Under the pieces are notes generated by a model, which was not told the DNA's origin, made no database searches, and saw only the letters and a list, made by a program, of their open reading frames with translations. Source: JABFSC01 sp031389045 (lineage in GTDB: Bacteria > Desulfobacterota > Binatia > Bin18). From it: a DNA stretch of 40,466 nt. Both the position numbers and the translations under genes were made by a program. Positions 1 to 8,649 of this stretch are shown here, one piece after another; the stretch's first letter is position 1, and every line of letters begins with the position of its first letter. The stretch covers positions 1-40,466 of the forward strand of contig JANMSE010000539.1 in the NCBI GenBank assembly GCA_031389045.1. The letters are read 5' to 3'.

Positions 1-43
1 GACTACTGACTACTGACTACTGACTACTGACTACTGACTACTG
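1..43. repeat. heptanucleotide tandem array, unit GACTACT
   Basis: Six consecutive copies of GACTACT run from the window edge and may extend beyond it. On the minus strand the unit reads AGTAGTC, and one copy supplies the TAG stop of the CHAT-domain gene. Heptameric tandem repeats of this style resemble the short tandemly repeated repetitive (STRR) sequences known from filamentous cyanobacteria. The resemblance is in unit length and layout only. Confidence 0.95.
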
Positions 44-3000
44 TTCCCAATTTTTGACTTTTGCGTTTTGACTTTTGACTTTTGACTTTTCCCCTATCCA
101 GTTCACTGCGCGTCCGCTCCAACGCGGTGCGAACATCGTCCCGCGCAAGCCACTCCGGAGGAAGGCGACTCTCCAGCTTGGTCACTTGCGAGCGCAGTAT
201 CTCAAGTTGCTCGGGACTCACGTTCTTCGCTTCGTTGGTGAGATTGTCGAGTGCCAGCACGACTTCGGCGGGAGCCACGAAATGCGGTTCTTCTTGCTGC
301 CCGATGGACTCTCCCTGCTCGGATCGCAGTCGCCAATCGGGATCGCCGTAGCATTGATACGCACCCCACGTGTTGACCGTTCCGTGACTGTCGTAGGTCT
401 TCTTCCGCGCCCGCAAGACGGCGGCACCAAACGGAGCACCCGCGAGCAGGCCCGCGTAAAATTCACACGCGAAAGTCTGAGCCGCGGCATCATCCACCGC
501 CCACCCGGCGGCAATCACCGCGCGCACGCCCATACGAATGAACTGCGTCGCCAGGTTCGCCGCCAACAGGTGCCGGTCCTTGCGGTTGGTGTCGTTCCCG
601 CCTTCGATCTTCCCCAAGTGACAGCAATTGATGAACACCAGCTCTGGCACCTGACGCATCTGTTCGACTTCGGTCGGCGTCAAAAACACGTTGGTGCCAA
701 TTACCATGCCACTGACGGTGTGGGAGGGAGGCGCTGGAGCAGCCACTGGATATTGATACACGCCGTGGCCGGCGAGATGCAGGATGCGATAATCGTCGTC
801 AAACAACGCTTCGACAATCTCTTGCGAATGCGTGCGGATTTTCTTGGTGACCGTGAATCCCTGCCGTTCCAGCACTGCCGCCACCCGTTCCGCTTCCTCC
901 TGCGCCCCGGTGAGTTCCACGAATTGACTCTTGGGATCTCCGACTACCAAGGCTTTGAGCTGCGTCACACCCAGGGGGTTGGTCCGAAACTCCGCCGTTT
1001 CCAGTTGACGAATGAGCCCCACGCGCACCGCGAGCGGCTGTCCCTCACTATCCCGTCGATCCTGCATCAGTTCCCACGGATAGCCCGCAGCTTCATCATT
1101 CACGAGCAACACCAAGTCCTGACGGTCCTGTGCTTGTTCCTTGAGTGGATTGGGAAGTAATAACTCAAACAGCGTCCGCGCGGTTTGCTGATCGTTGTTG
1201 GGGTTGGTAATCGCGCGAGTGATGAACTGATCGACCAACGCCCGTTGCGTGGGTTGGAGACTGACCTCCGCACGTGCCCGGTTGGTCAGGGCCTGAAAGC
1301 GCAGCGTCCCATCGGGCTGAGCTGTGATTCGCACGCGCTGATACCATCCGCCCGGTTCCTCGAAGGTAATGCGCTTGCGTCCCCCAGGTGTGTGTCGAAT
1401 CGTTGGCTCAACCTCAAACACCCCACGCAACAGCGGGTCCTCCGCCAGTCGCGGCAGCGCATGGGCCGCGAGGATGGCGCGGTCTTCCCATAATTCAAGA
1501 ATGTCGACCTCAGTAAAAATCACGCGCTTGCCCAGCCCGCTTTCAGTGAGTGTGCGATTCGCTCGCGCCACCCCACGCAGAACGGCGGACAGCGAGTCTT
1601 CAACGGCTATTCCCCCGGCTCCGGTACCAATCAGCAATGTCGCTATTGCCGCTGACACAGGGGCGGTCCGCCGATCCCCGTGGGAGGAGCGGGCCTGCTC
1701 CGCCAAGGCCGAGGCGTGGAGCAACGCACCACGAGTGACGCTTGCGGTCAGATGCCCTGACGTGAGTTCACCCACACGCCCCAAGCCAATCACGATCGCT
1801 CCCCCTGGTTTTTTGCCAGGGTTGAGAAACACGTCGGCGCTGCCCAGCGCGCCCGGATAGAGGCCAAGGCGCAGGCGTTCGCGTAACCGGCCGTCCAACA
1901 TGTGGTCCAGAGCGGCTTCCGCGCTCACTACGGTATCACCTTGATAATGCCCCACCATCACCGCATGGTCAGTAAAACCGAGGTGTCCGTGGACAATGCC
2001 CACCTTGACCCGCGGTTGTGGCACCGTTCGCTTGCGACGACGGCGGGTCCCCATCGCGGCGGCGGCAAGCTCCTGCTCATCGGGATAGGCATCCGCCATG
2101 TCGCGGGCGAGGACAAGTCGTTCCGTTCCGCGCGTCCCTGCTGGTGGAGTTTGCGGGAGGCGTGTGGTGTGACCAGTCTGCAATAAGTCGAGTAACGCGG
2201 GAAATGCCGCCTCGAATGCCGCCAGGTCCCCATGTTCGCAGTCCGCATACCACGCACGGACCCCAGGTGGGATGCCGGTCTCCCACGGGACTCGTCCGTC
2301 ACCCCGCGCGGTGGCGATGAAACGGAAGCGCTCGCCTTTGTCGGCGCTGGCATCCACTTCCAACGCGACCGGCGTCTGTGGCGCACGGCCCGCGACGTAC
2401 AGCATGCGCTGGGGATCAATCGGGCTCTGGTCCAATAGCGACCGCGTCGCGAGGGCTGCGTGTAGTCGCGCTTCGTCGGGCAGTACCCACCCTTTGTCAT
2501 CAGCCTGGGCAAATTGTCGCCAGGTATCAATCTTGAAGAAATCAAAGCCACTCCCCGCGCCCGGCAGCATTTCGAGCACGCCGGAAAACTTACTGATCGT
2601 CTTCAACAATTTTTTGGCACTGTTCGTGAGATCAAGAAGCGTGAGTTGCTTGAGGAGCTTATCGTGCCCGAAAAGCGTGCGCGGAATGACAAAACTGCCG
2701 CCATTGGGGGTTCCCAACATAAGGAAGCGTCCTCCCGGATGACGACAGATTCGCGCCCAAACATCCGGGTGATCGCCAATCATGGTGCGCACCACTAACC
2801 CCCCCATTGAGTGCGCTAACAGTCGCACCGGCTGTTGACCGCGGTCCGTCTCATCCAGCTTGATGCGCACTTGGTCCGCGAGCCGTCTGGCTTCATCACG
2901 AAGCGAGAGTCGCCAATCGAACGCGAAGGGCACCACCTCGTGCGTGCGACCGAGAAACTCAATCACGTCTTCGTAATACCCTTCAATGGGACCATCGGGC

Positions 3001-4709
3001 GTCACCCCGTCGGCACCAATGTGGAGCGCCTCCAACCCGCCAAACAGCAAGTTCGGCAAGTTCAGCCATATTCGACTCCCGCTTCGTTTGAGGTGACTGC
3101 CCATAATACCGGGGAGCACGAAAACCACTGGCCGTGACCCAGTGGGTCGTGACCCAGTGGGTCGTGACCTATCACGCGCTTCGCGGGCAATCGGCGGACG
3201 TGGTTGGCCCTCAATGGGAGTGAATCCCGTGGGGGGCTTGTCGGTCCATAGCAAACCATCGCGGACCTTCTCGGCAGTGCGGTCGTTCGCGAAATAGTGA
3301 AAGTGGTTGACCTGCTCACCTTGATCGAAAAAGAACCGCCCGCCAGTTGTTCGCCGTGCCCCACCAATCATCGAGCTGGTATTGACCGCCAAGTCGTGGT
3401 CATCTTCATAGAAACGATCCAACACCAGCAGCTTCAGCTTGTCCCAGATTCCCCCCGCCTCGGTGTCGCCGGAGATCACGCTCAGGTCGGCGTTGACCGT
3501 CACGTCGAAGCGATTCAGAGATTTCACCAACGGTGCTGTCGGCATCATCGCTTCCAACCCCGGTAACGTGCGCGGGTCGGTATGCTCCTTGACCATCGCG
3601 GTAATGAGATCGGTCGCCGCCTGAAAGAAGAGCGAGCCTTGCAAGCCAGCCAAACTGAGCGTGTTCATAATGACCGACAACCAACGGTCCAAGCGCTCCG
3701 AGGCGAGAGTCGAGCCACGTGCTGGACAGGCCACGCGCACGAACCGCTCAACCCGCGGCTGTTTCTTCTTGAGGAGATTATTCAATGTCGCGAGCGCGGC
3801 ACGGTCATAGGCGCGGTTCACTTTTACCCCGTCCTCATCTTCGGTATTCGCGAATAAGGCGACATCTCTCTCGTCAAACGGGTCCCGACCCGTGGCGACC
3901 GCCGCGCGACAGAGCAACTCACCAATCAACCCACCACGCGAATGGCTCACCAGATGCAAGCGGGCGTTGTCCGGGAGTTGATTGAGCAGGGCAATGGCGT
4001 TGTCGATCGGACTCTCCGTGAAGGTCCGATGCTGAAAGGCGTAGACATGTTCGGGATACGTGCTGAACAGCGTCGCCCCGATTGTCCTTTGTGGTCCATC
4101 CCATAACGCGCCAAAGCTGCCTTCAAATGAAGACGCCGTGCCGTGGAGAAAAATCAGTAATGGACGGTCGGCTGGAGACGGCACGGTCACGGGTTCGAGC
4201 TTCACCGGTGTTGGTTGGAGACAGCGGTACAGGCCGGGGGTCGGAACATGCTTCTTGTCCCACGCGCGCGCTAACCCAGCGACGGTCATGCCCGACAGAT
4301 CAACGTCGAAGACCCGTACTGCCTTGATGGCCCAGCCGACGGGACCACGGCTGGGGCCACCAAGTTCAATCTCGGTGGGAAAACTCAGATACTCACCGCC
4401 CGCGTCACGCCGCGGTTGCAGGTCAAAGTCCGCCCGGAACTGCCCCACCGTGGTCCACAGTGTGACTTCACCAGCGAGTTCGACTGCGATCACATCGTCA
4501 TCAGTGACATGCAGGGAGACGAGTTTACCTTCCGCCGCCCGTGATTTTTCGACGCGCACGGCGGCTCGTTGAGTCACTTTGAGTTTCCCATCAAATCGTT
4601 CGTGAGTGAGGGCGCTCGGCATGACACCAGTCACATCGTCGCCCGCGATTTTCATCGTCGGCATGAGTGTTTTTCTCTTCGTGGCGGCGCGAAACCCGCC
4701 CGCGCCCAT
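24..4709 (-). CDS. double alpha/beta-hydrolase (lipase-like) + CHAT caspase-like protease
   Basis: A 1561-residue multidomain protein. Residues 180-270 hold a first hydrolase core (HGTASS oxyanion segment, nucleophile Ser257 in SHSRGG). Residues 525-830 hold a second, LCAT/PGAP-like hydrolase (GIMGS; Ser634 in AHSMGG; likely Asp804 and His826). Residues 900-1060 resemble the N-terminal fold of M17 leucine aminopeptidases. Residues 1195-1440 are a CHAT domain with the dyad His1315 (LAGHG) and Cys1362/1363 (INCC). Its ATG overlaps the TAA of the upstream caspase gene (TAATG), so the two are probably translationally coupled; an in-frame ATG 15 codons later is a weaker alternative. The linker between the hydrolases is a Pro-Thr-Gly-Ser-Arg repeat. 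By analogy with other CHAT/caspase effectors it may act in regulated proteolysis, cell death or defence; the lipase domains suggest membrane attack. Function is inferred. Confidence 0.88.
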   Translation of the reverse strand: MGAGGFRAATKRKTLMPTMKIAGDDVTGVMPSALTHERFDGKLKVTQRAAVRVEKSRAAEGKLVSLHVTDDDVIAVELAGEVTLWTTVGQFRADFDLQPRRDAGGEYLSFPTEIELGGPSRGPVGWAIKAVRVFDVDLSGMTVAGLARAWDKKHVPTPGLYRCLQPTPVKLEPVTVPSPADRPLLIFLHGTASSFEGSFGALWDGPQRTIGATLFSTYPEHVYAFQHRTFTESPIDNAIALLNQLPDNARLHLVSHSRGGLIGELLCRAAVATGRDPFDERDVALFANTEDEDGVKVNRAYDRAALATLNNLLKKKQPRVERFVRVACPARGSTLASERLDRWLSVIMNTLSLAGLQGSLFFQAATDLITAMVKEHTDPRTLPGLEAMMPTAPLVKSLNRFDVTVNADLSVISGDTEAGGIWDKLKLLVLDRFYEDDHDLAVNTSSMIGGARRTTGGRFFFDQGEQVNHFHYFANDRTAEKVRDGLLWTDKPPTGFTPIEGQPRPPIAREARDRSRPTGSRPTGSRPVVFVLPGIMGSHLKRSGSRIWLNLPNLLFGGLEALHIGADGVTPDGPIEGYYEDVIEFLGRTHEVVPFAFDWRLSLRDEARRLADQVRIKLDETDRGQQPVRLLAHSMGGLVVRTMIGDHPDVWARICRHPGGRFLMLGTPNGGSFVIPRTLFGHDKLLKQLTLLDLTNSAKKLLKTISKFSGVLEMLPGAGSGFDFFKIDTWRQFAQADDKGWVLPDEARLHAALATRSLLDQSPIDPQRMLYVAGRAPQTPVALEVDASADKGERFRFIATARGDGRVPWETGIPPGVRAWYADCEHGDLAAFEAAFPALLDLLQTGHTTRLPQTPPAGTRGTERLVLARDMADAYPDEQELAAAAMGTRRRRKRTVPQPRVKVGIVHGHLGFTDHAVMVGHYQGDTVVSAEAALDHMLDGRLRERLRLGLYPGALGSADVFLNPGKKPGGAIVIGLGRVGELTSGHLTASVTRGALLHASALAEQARSSHGDRRTAPVSAAIATLLIGTGAGGIAVEDSLSAVLRGVARANRTLTESGLGKRVIFTEVDILELWEDRAILAAHALPRLAEDPLLRGVFEVEPTIRHTPGGRKRITFEEPGGWYQRVRITAQPDGTLRFQALTNRARAEVSLQPTQRALVDQFITRAITNPNNDQQTARTLFELLLPNPLKEQAQDRQDLVLLVNDEAAGYPWELMQDRRDSEGQPLAVRVGLIRQLETAEFRTNPLGVTQLKALVVGDPKSQFVELTGAQEEAERVAAVLERQGFTVTKKIRTHSQEIVEALFDDDYRILHLAGHGVYQYPVAAPAPPSHTVSGMVIGTNVFLTPTEVEQMRQVPELVFINCCHLGKIEGGNDTNRKDRHLLAANLATQFIRMGVRAVIAAGWAVDDAAAQTFACEFYAGLLAGAPFGAAVLRARKKTYDSHGTVNTWGAYQCYGDPDWRLRSEQGESIGQQEEPHFVAPAEVVLALDNLTNEAKNVSPEQLEILRSQVTKLESRLPPEWLARDDVRTALERTRSELDRGKVKSQKSKRKSQKLGTVVSSQ
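52..90. repeat. heptanucleotide tandem array, unit TTTTGAC
   Basis: Five units of TTTTGAC (one is TTTTGCG) plus a partial unit, in exact 7-bp register. It lies 8 bp from the GACTACT array but has a different unit. Read on the minus strand it encodes the Lys/Ser/Gln-rich tail of the CHAT-domain protein, so the array has become coding sequence. Confidence 0.93.
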
Positions 4710-5554
4710 TACGGTTCGGGAGCAAGAAACGGCCGATCAAATTTCACCGAGCGACCTTCGAGCTGTGGGACTTGATTGTATCCCTCTTCCTTGAGGCGTT
4801 TGATGGTGCCTTGGTGCATCTGGCGATACGAGATCGTGCCACCGGCGGCCTTGAGGGTCTCGACCACGCAATAGGTGAGCGCGCCGTTGTAGCTCCCACC
4901 GATATAGGCATCGGCGGAGGTTTGGGTGTCGCGACAGCCAGTCACCAGTAACTCCGGAATATTGGCATCGACGATGTCGGATTTCTTTCGCTTTGCCGTT
5001 GCGGAAGCGCGCAGGCTTCCCTTGACTTTCCCACGCAGTTTGCGGCCAGACTCCGCTTCCATAATATCTAACGGATTCGGCAAGAAACGGGGAATACTGG
5101 GGGCGTCTGGGGGCAACAGCACCCGTGTGTTCGATCCAGAGTGACAGCAGTCCATGATGACGGTCAGACTCACACCGGCGCGTAAGCGGTTGAAAGTTGT
5201 GCGCAACCAATCGTCGAGCAGTGGCTTATGCCAATCGAGATCGGTCGGGCACAGGATTTCATCGCGTCGGTCGGGCTCGTCGCCATTGACATCAATCACG
5301 TTGGCCCCGTGTCCAGAGTAGTGCAGCAGCACCACATCACCGGAGCGTGCGTCGCGGACCAATTTGCTGATCGCCGCTTTCATCGCTTTGGTGGTCGCGG
5401 CGAAATCGGTCATCACCGCAACGTCCTTGCTGGCGAAGCCGTACATTTGTGTCAGCACGCCTTTCATATTTTCCACATCGTTGACGCAGCCACGCAGGTC
5501 CGCGCCGGGGATTTTGTAGCGGTTAATGCCGATCAACAAGGCTTTCTTCGCCAT
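4709..5554 (-). CDS. caspase family protein (type I metacaspase-like)
   Basis: A 281-residue clan CD protease comprising essentially one p20-like caspase domain. The N-terminal strand is KKALLIGINRY. The catalytic His82 lies in YSGHG and the catalytic Cys137 in the DCCHSG motif; GCRDTQTSADAY follows as a pocket segment. Metacaspases of this motif type normally cleave after Arg/Lys, which is family knowledge. There is no signal peptide, so a cytosolic location is likely. It is the first gene of a two-gene operon with the CHAT-hydrolase protein and their stop/start codons overlap. A caspase beside a second caspase-fold (CHAT) protein suggests a proteolytic cascade in which one activates the other. 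Confidence 0.92.
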   Translation of the reverse strand: MAKKALLIGINRYKIPGADLRGCVNDVENMKGVLTQMYGFASKDVAVMTDFAATTKAMKAAISKLVRDARSGDVVLLHYSGHGANVIDVNGDEPDRRDEILCPTDLDWHKPLLDDWLRTTFNRLRAGVSLTVIMDCCHSGSNTRVLLPPDAPSIPRFLPNPLDIMEAESGRKLRGKVKGSLRASATAKRKKSDIVDANIPELLVTGCRDTQTSADAYIGGSYNGALTYCVVETLKAAGGTISYRQMHQGTIKRLKEEGYNQVPQLEGRSVKFDRPFLAPEP

Positions 5555-5717
5555 GATCGTTGCCCTCCTCTCTGTCAGTTACGGTGCCTTCTACCAAAGT
5601 CCGTTTCGCGGTGTCTAGTCAGGCCAACTCCTGGCCCTCCAGCTCCCTGTTCTCTGGTTTCTCGTTATGCTATGCCCCCGGTGGGAGAAAGCCGTACTCA
5701 AAAAGGAGGAAAGAACC

Positions 5718-6020
5718 ATGCCGCTGTATCTGGACGAAATTTGGCTCAACGAAACCTCGCCGGAAAACACCAAGAAGATTCACCAAATGTTTCAAGGGGT
5801 GCTCAGTGGGAAAACCGGATTTCCCGCCGGCGTCACGCTCAAGGCCGGTCCGTGGGCATCCAACGAAGAGGCGAAGATTATTTTGATTCTCGACATTCAA
5901 GACCATTCCAAAACCTTCGTGCCGTTCTCGACAATCCTGGCGAACGGCTTGATCTCGAAACGTCGGCTGACCCCGATCGTCGAGTGGAGCGCGATGGACG
6001 AGGTGGTGAAGGCGCTCTAA
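5718..6020 (+). CDS. DUF3303-like small protein
   Basis: 100 residues, starting at the ATG 6 bp after a clear AAAGGAGGA ribosome site (in-frame upstream starts lack one). It is a compact alpha/beta protein with the segments GVTLKAGPWAS and IILILDIQD, then an ending in LTPIVEWSAMDEVVKAL. This matches the size and layout of DUF3303/ferredoxin-like fold proteins (a central 'gp.gv.l.g.w...' then '...tPvv..ee'). The biochemical role is unknown. It is divergent from the caspase operon and followed by a heptamer repeat, so probably monocistronic. Confidence 0.72.
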   Translation: MPLYLDEIWLNETSPENTKKIHQMFQGVLSGKTGFPAGVTLKAGPWASNEEAKIILILDIQDHSKTFVPFSTILANGLISKRRLTPIVEWSAMDEVVKAL

Positions 6021-6023
6021 CCA

Positions 6024-6051
6024 GGGGCTGGGGGTTGGGGGCTGGGGACTA
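6024..6051. repeat. degenerate heptamer array, unit GGGGCTG
   Basis: GGGGCTG, GGGGTTG, GGGGCTG and GGGACTA follow in 7-bp register, directly after the stop of the small DUF3303-like gene. Same period as the arrays at 1-43, 52-90 and 6115-6135 but a different unit. Confidence 0.8.
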
Positions 6052-6114
6052 GGTGAAGAAAAAAAAGAGCAACAAGAAAAGTCGCCCCTAACGCTTCATT
6101 TCAACGTCCGTCTT

Positions 6115-6135
6115 GCTAAAAGCTAAAAGCTAAAA
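6115..6135. repeat. heptamer array, unit GCTAAAA, abutting a start codon
   Basis: Three perfect GCTAAAA units followed by AAA and then the ATG of the LOG-family gene. No Shine-Dalgarno sequence is visible there, so this A-rich array forms the translation initiation region. Confidence 0.88.
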
Positions 6136-6138
6136 AAA

Positions 6139-6705
6139 ATGCTTTCTCCCACTCCCCCACGACCACTCGCACTGACGGTGTACTGCGCCTCCAGTAAACG
6201 GGTCGCGCAGCCGTATCTTGATGTGGCGACGGAATTAGGTCGCCTCATCGCGCAACGCGGTCATACGCTGGTGTATGGCGGTGGCAACATTGGGCTCATG
6301 GGAGCTCTCGCCACAGCCGCGCTTACACATAATGGAAAAATACGCGGTGTGATCCTTGCTGGGTTTGTCGAAAGAGGCTACGCCCAGAGCGGCCATGAGA
6401 TGCAGTCGGTGGACGATATGCGCTCACGCAAGCGTGGTCTCGACGAGCTTGGCGATGCGTTTATCGCGCTGCCTGGTGGCTTTGGCACCTTGGAAGAGAT
6501 TCTGGAAATGATCTCGTTCAAACAGCTTGGCCTCCATCACAAGCCGATTGTCTTCGTGAATACCAACCACTATTTCGACGGCCTGTTGCAGCAATTTGAA
6601 CGTGGCTTCACCGAAGCCTTCATTCACGAGCGGTTTCGGGAGTTGTATACGATAGTGATGACACCGAACGATGCACTGGAAGTAATTGAAGCAACAACAC
6701 GGTAG
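6139..6705 (+). CDS. LOG family protein (nucleoside 5'-monophosphate phosphoribohydrolase)
   Basis: 188 residues of the TIGR00730/LOG Rossmann-like family, which hydrolyse the N-glycosidic bond of (cytokinin) nucleoside 5'-monophosphates to release base and ribose-5-phosphate. Visible motifs: N-terminal VYCASS, VYGGGNIGLMG, the DMRSRK segment and the signature LPGGFGTLEE. Length is normal and the protein looks complete and cytosolic. In bacteria these proteins may act in nucleotide recycling rather than hormone synthesis. No operon partner; the gene stands alone behind a heptamer array. Confidence 0.93.
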   Translation: MLSPTPPRPLALTVYCASSKRVAQPYLDVATELGRLIAQRGHTLVYGGGNIGLMGALATAALTHNGKIRGVILAGFVERGYAQSGHEMQSVDDMRSRKRGLDELGDAFIALPGGFGTLEEILEMISFKQLGLHHKPIVFVNTNHYFDGLLQQFERGFTEAFIHERFRELYTIVMTPNDALEVIEATTR

Positions 6706-7124
6706 CGTAATAACTGAAGAGAGCGAAGCATCGCTCATCCTCACGGATGGTCTTTACCAGCCCCATCCGAGAACCCCCTCCGCGAAGAGACGCACGGCAA
6801 CGCGTCTCCATCGAATCGCTGCTCCTGGTCTTCCCCTCACATTTCATGAAGTCTGGCACGTAGGCACGGCTTCTTGCTAACCAATAGGTCGCTCACCGCG
6901 CCATCGCTAGAAGTGTTGAAATCACTGGGCTCTCGATAAGACGGCCACTGGGGGAGGATCGCCTGACTTGCCGCGAGGTCGGCGATCCATTCTTCTCAAG
7001 GAATTGCACGGGGTGTATCGCAAACTCTACTTCGCGGCCTATGCCTGCATCGTCCCAAGCGCGGTCTTGCTCAGTTTGATGCTTCTGTAGACGCTGCTAA
7101 GGGTTTAGATACGCCTGACCCATT
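6706..7124. other. 419-bp intergenic region with a possible gene remnant
   Basis: No convincing gene. A 7-bp inverted repeat GAGACGC/GCGTCTC (6787-6808) could end the LOG transcript but lacks a T tract. From about 6968 to the TAG at 7088-7090 there is an open plus-strand stretch without a start, with a hydrophobic end (ACIVPSAVLLSLMLL). It may be the tail of a decayed gene, but I cannot assign its family. Confidence 0.45.
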
Positions 7125-8135
7125 CTACGCGCGCTCCCGCGCCAGCGTCCAATGCGCGGTTACCATCGCCGCGATGCCGGCGATCACCGTCGCGGAAATC
7201 CCTTTCCACGCGACCATCGCCGGAAACGAAAGGTCGACTATTCCTAGGACTTTCAGCACAAGAACAACCAGCAACGCGAACCCCAGACTCGCACCCGTGA
7301 ACCACGCCACCCGTCCAAGACGCGCTGGTGAGGACGCGGCAGCCGGCGCGCGAATCACTCCGAGTTTGGCATCCACCCACGCATGCGGATGCGCGGACAC
7401 CGCCATGAAGAAACAGAGCATCAGTCCGGTAATCACCGTATCGATGCCTAATGCCGACGCGGGGATCGCGCCATAGCCACCTTCCGGCGTCAAGGGAAAA
7501 ACCGCGCTCGCGATGATGGCGGTGATCACTCCGTTCCCCACCCCCCACGGCAATCCGTGTCGCCAGAAGAGATAGGAGAAAAACGACCCTTGCCAGCCGC
7601 GTTGCTCCGTCGCGACGTGGATTTCATGCAAGAACGGCCTATGACTTGACGTTGCCGCCACTATCCCAGCCAATACCGCCCCAAGTCCGGCTAACACAAA
7701 CGGCACTGTTTTTCGTTCCACCCCATCGGGAAAGAAGAACAGCAAAAACCCGAGGGCGACGAGCACCGCTGGTAACCAGAACAACAACAGACGGTTGAAG
7801 CCCAGGAACCACGGGTTGTTCGTCTGTTGCGCTTGCCACAAGAGTGGTGGGGCAGGGGGGTTGTTCAAGGCTGGTGGCACGAAAGCACCAGCCAGATGTT
7901 GTTGTAAAATGCCGATCAGTGTGGCCGGAGCACCAAAAAAGAGGACCGGCAAGAAACCCACCACAAAGAATCGCCATGTGGTCCAGACCGACAGCGACCC
8001 TTCGCCGGGAAGTTGCGCGATGACGATCGCGCCGAAACTCCAATAGAGAATGAGCCAGACGACACTGACGATAGTGATAAAGATCGGTCGGACTTGGTGA
8101 AACTGGGGAAGAGGGCGGGGTGATGCCGAAGCCAT
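7125..8135 (-). CDS. polytopic membrane protein of unknown function
   Basis: 336 residues with about eight predicted membrane segments (roughly 15-41, 50-75, 113-135, 145-165, 192-215, 228-250, 280-305, 310-330) and few polar motifs. The ATG follows a GGAGG site 6 bp upstream. A loop with HRPFLHEIHV and a segment WRHGLPWGVGNG are the most distinctive polar regions. I do not recognise the family; there is no ATPase, transporter signature or enzyme motif that I can see. It is a single gene facing away from the decarboxylase remnant. Confidence 0.8.
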   Translation of the reverse strand: MASASPRPLPQFHQVRPIFITIVSVVWLILYWSFGAIVIAQLPGEGSLSVWTTWRFFVVGFLPVLFFGAPATLIGILQQHLAGAFVPPALNNPPAPPLLWQAQQTNNPWFLGFNRLLLFWLPAVLVALGFLLFFFPDGVERKTVPFVLAGLGAVLAGIVAATSSHRPFLHEIHVATEQRGWQGSFFSYLFWRHGLPWGVGNGVITAIIASAVFPLTPEGGYGAIPASALGIDTVITGLMLCFFMAVSAHPHAWVDAKLGVIRAPAAASSPARLGRVAWFTGASLGFALLVVLVLKVLGIVDLSFPAMVAWKGISATVIAGIAAMVTAHWTLARERA

Positions 8136-8264
8136 GCAATTCCTCCGTAGTGAGTACGTCCGCCCTTATAGGCGGTTTGCCGCGCATTCAGCAAGAGTGA
8201 TACAACACGTCACGCGTATTTGGATGGAAACAAAGCACGTCGAACGGAAAGCACGGTGAGGACA

Positions 8265-8526
8265 ATGGAAAACCCTGACCTGACACTGGAACTCACAGCC
8301 GACGAGATGCGGCGCTTGGTCGCGCAGGTAATGGAGCATCTCGTTGCTCACATCGAGTCATTACCACGGCAACCCGCGGTCGCTCTGGAAGGAGGCGCGC
8401 AGGTGGCTCGTCAACGGAAATTTTGTCATCCGTATTTGTGTCTTGTCGTTTCGCACTCACTGGGATCGGGTGCAAATGTGTCTGGAGGATATTCGCGCGG
8501 CGGTGGAGGCACTGTCGCCAGCGTGA
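8265..8526 (+). pseudogene. internally deleted, frameshifted PLP-dependent (aromatic amino acid) decarboxylase remnant
   Basis: The first part (from ATG 8265, about 40 codons) reads LTADEMRRLVAQVMEHLVAHIE, like the N-terminal 'ls.eEmr.lg..vvd.i..y.e.Lp..PV' of group II decarboxylases. About 20 codons later, in another frame, comes GNFVIRICVLSFRTHWDRV with an ending in LEDIRAAVEAL, like the extreme C-terminus of the same family. The roughly 400 residues between, including the PLP lysine, are missing, so no enzyme activity is possible. The junction lies near 8385. Confidence 0.72.
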
Positions 8527-8649
8527 GTGTCCGCGCGACGGTCGCCGCGCAATTGACAGGGCCACCGGTGCGTCGTAGTGAGCTGGGACATGAACGGCAT
8601 CGGCAAGAGCAATCGCGGTAACACCCGCTGACAGAAAGGAGGACAGACA

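Noticed and set aside
75..1160. Long plus-strand open frame opposite the CHAT gene
   Set aside because: Antisense shadow: composition follows the complementary codons and no domain or ribosome site is visible.
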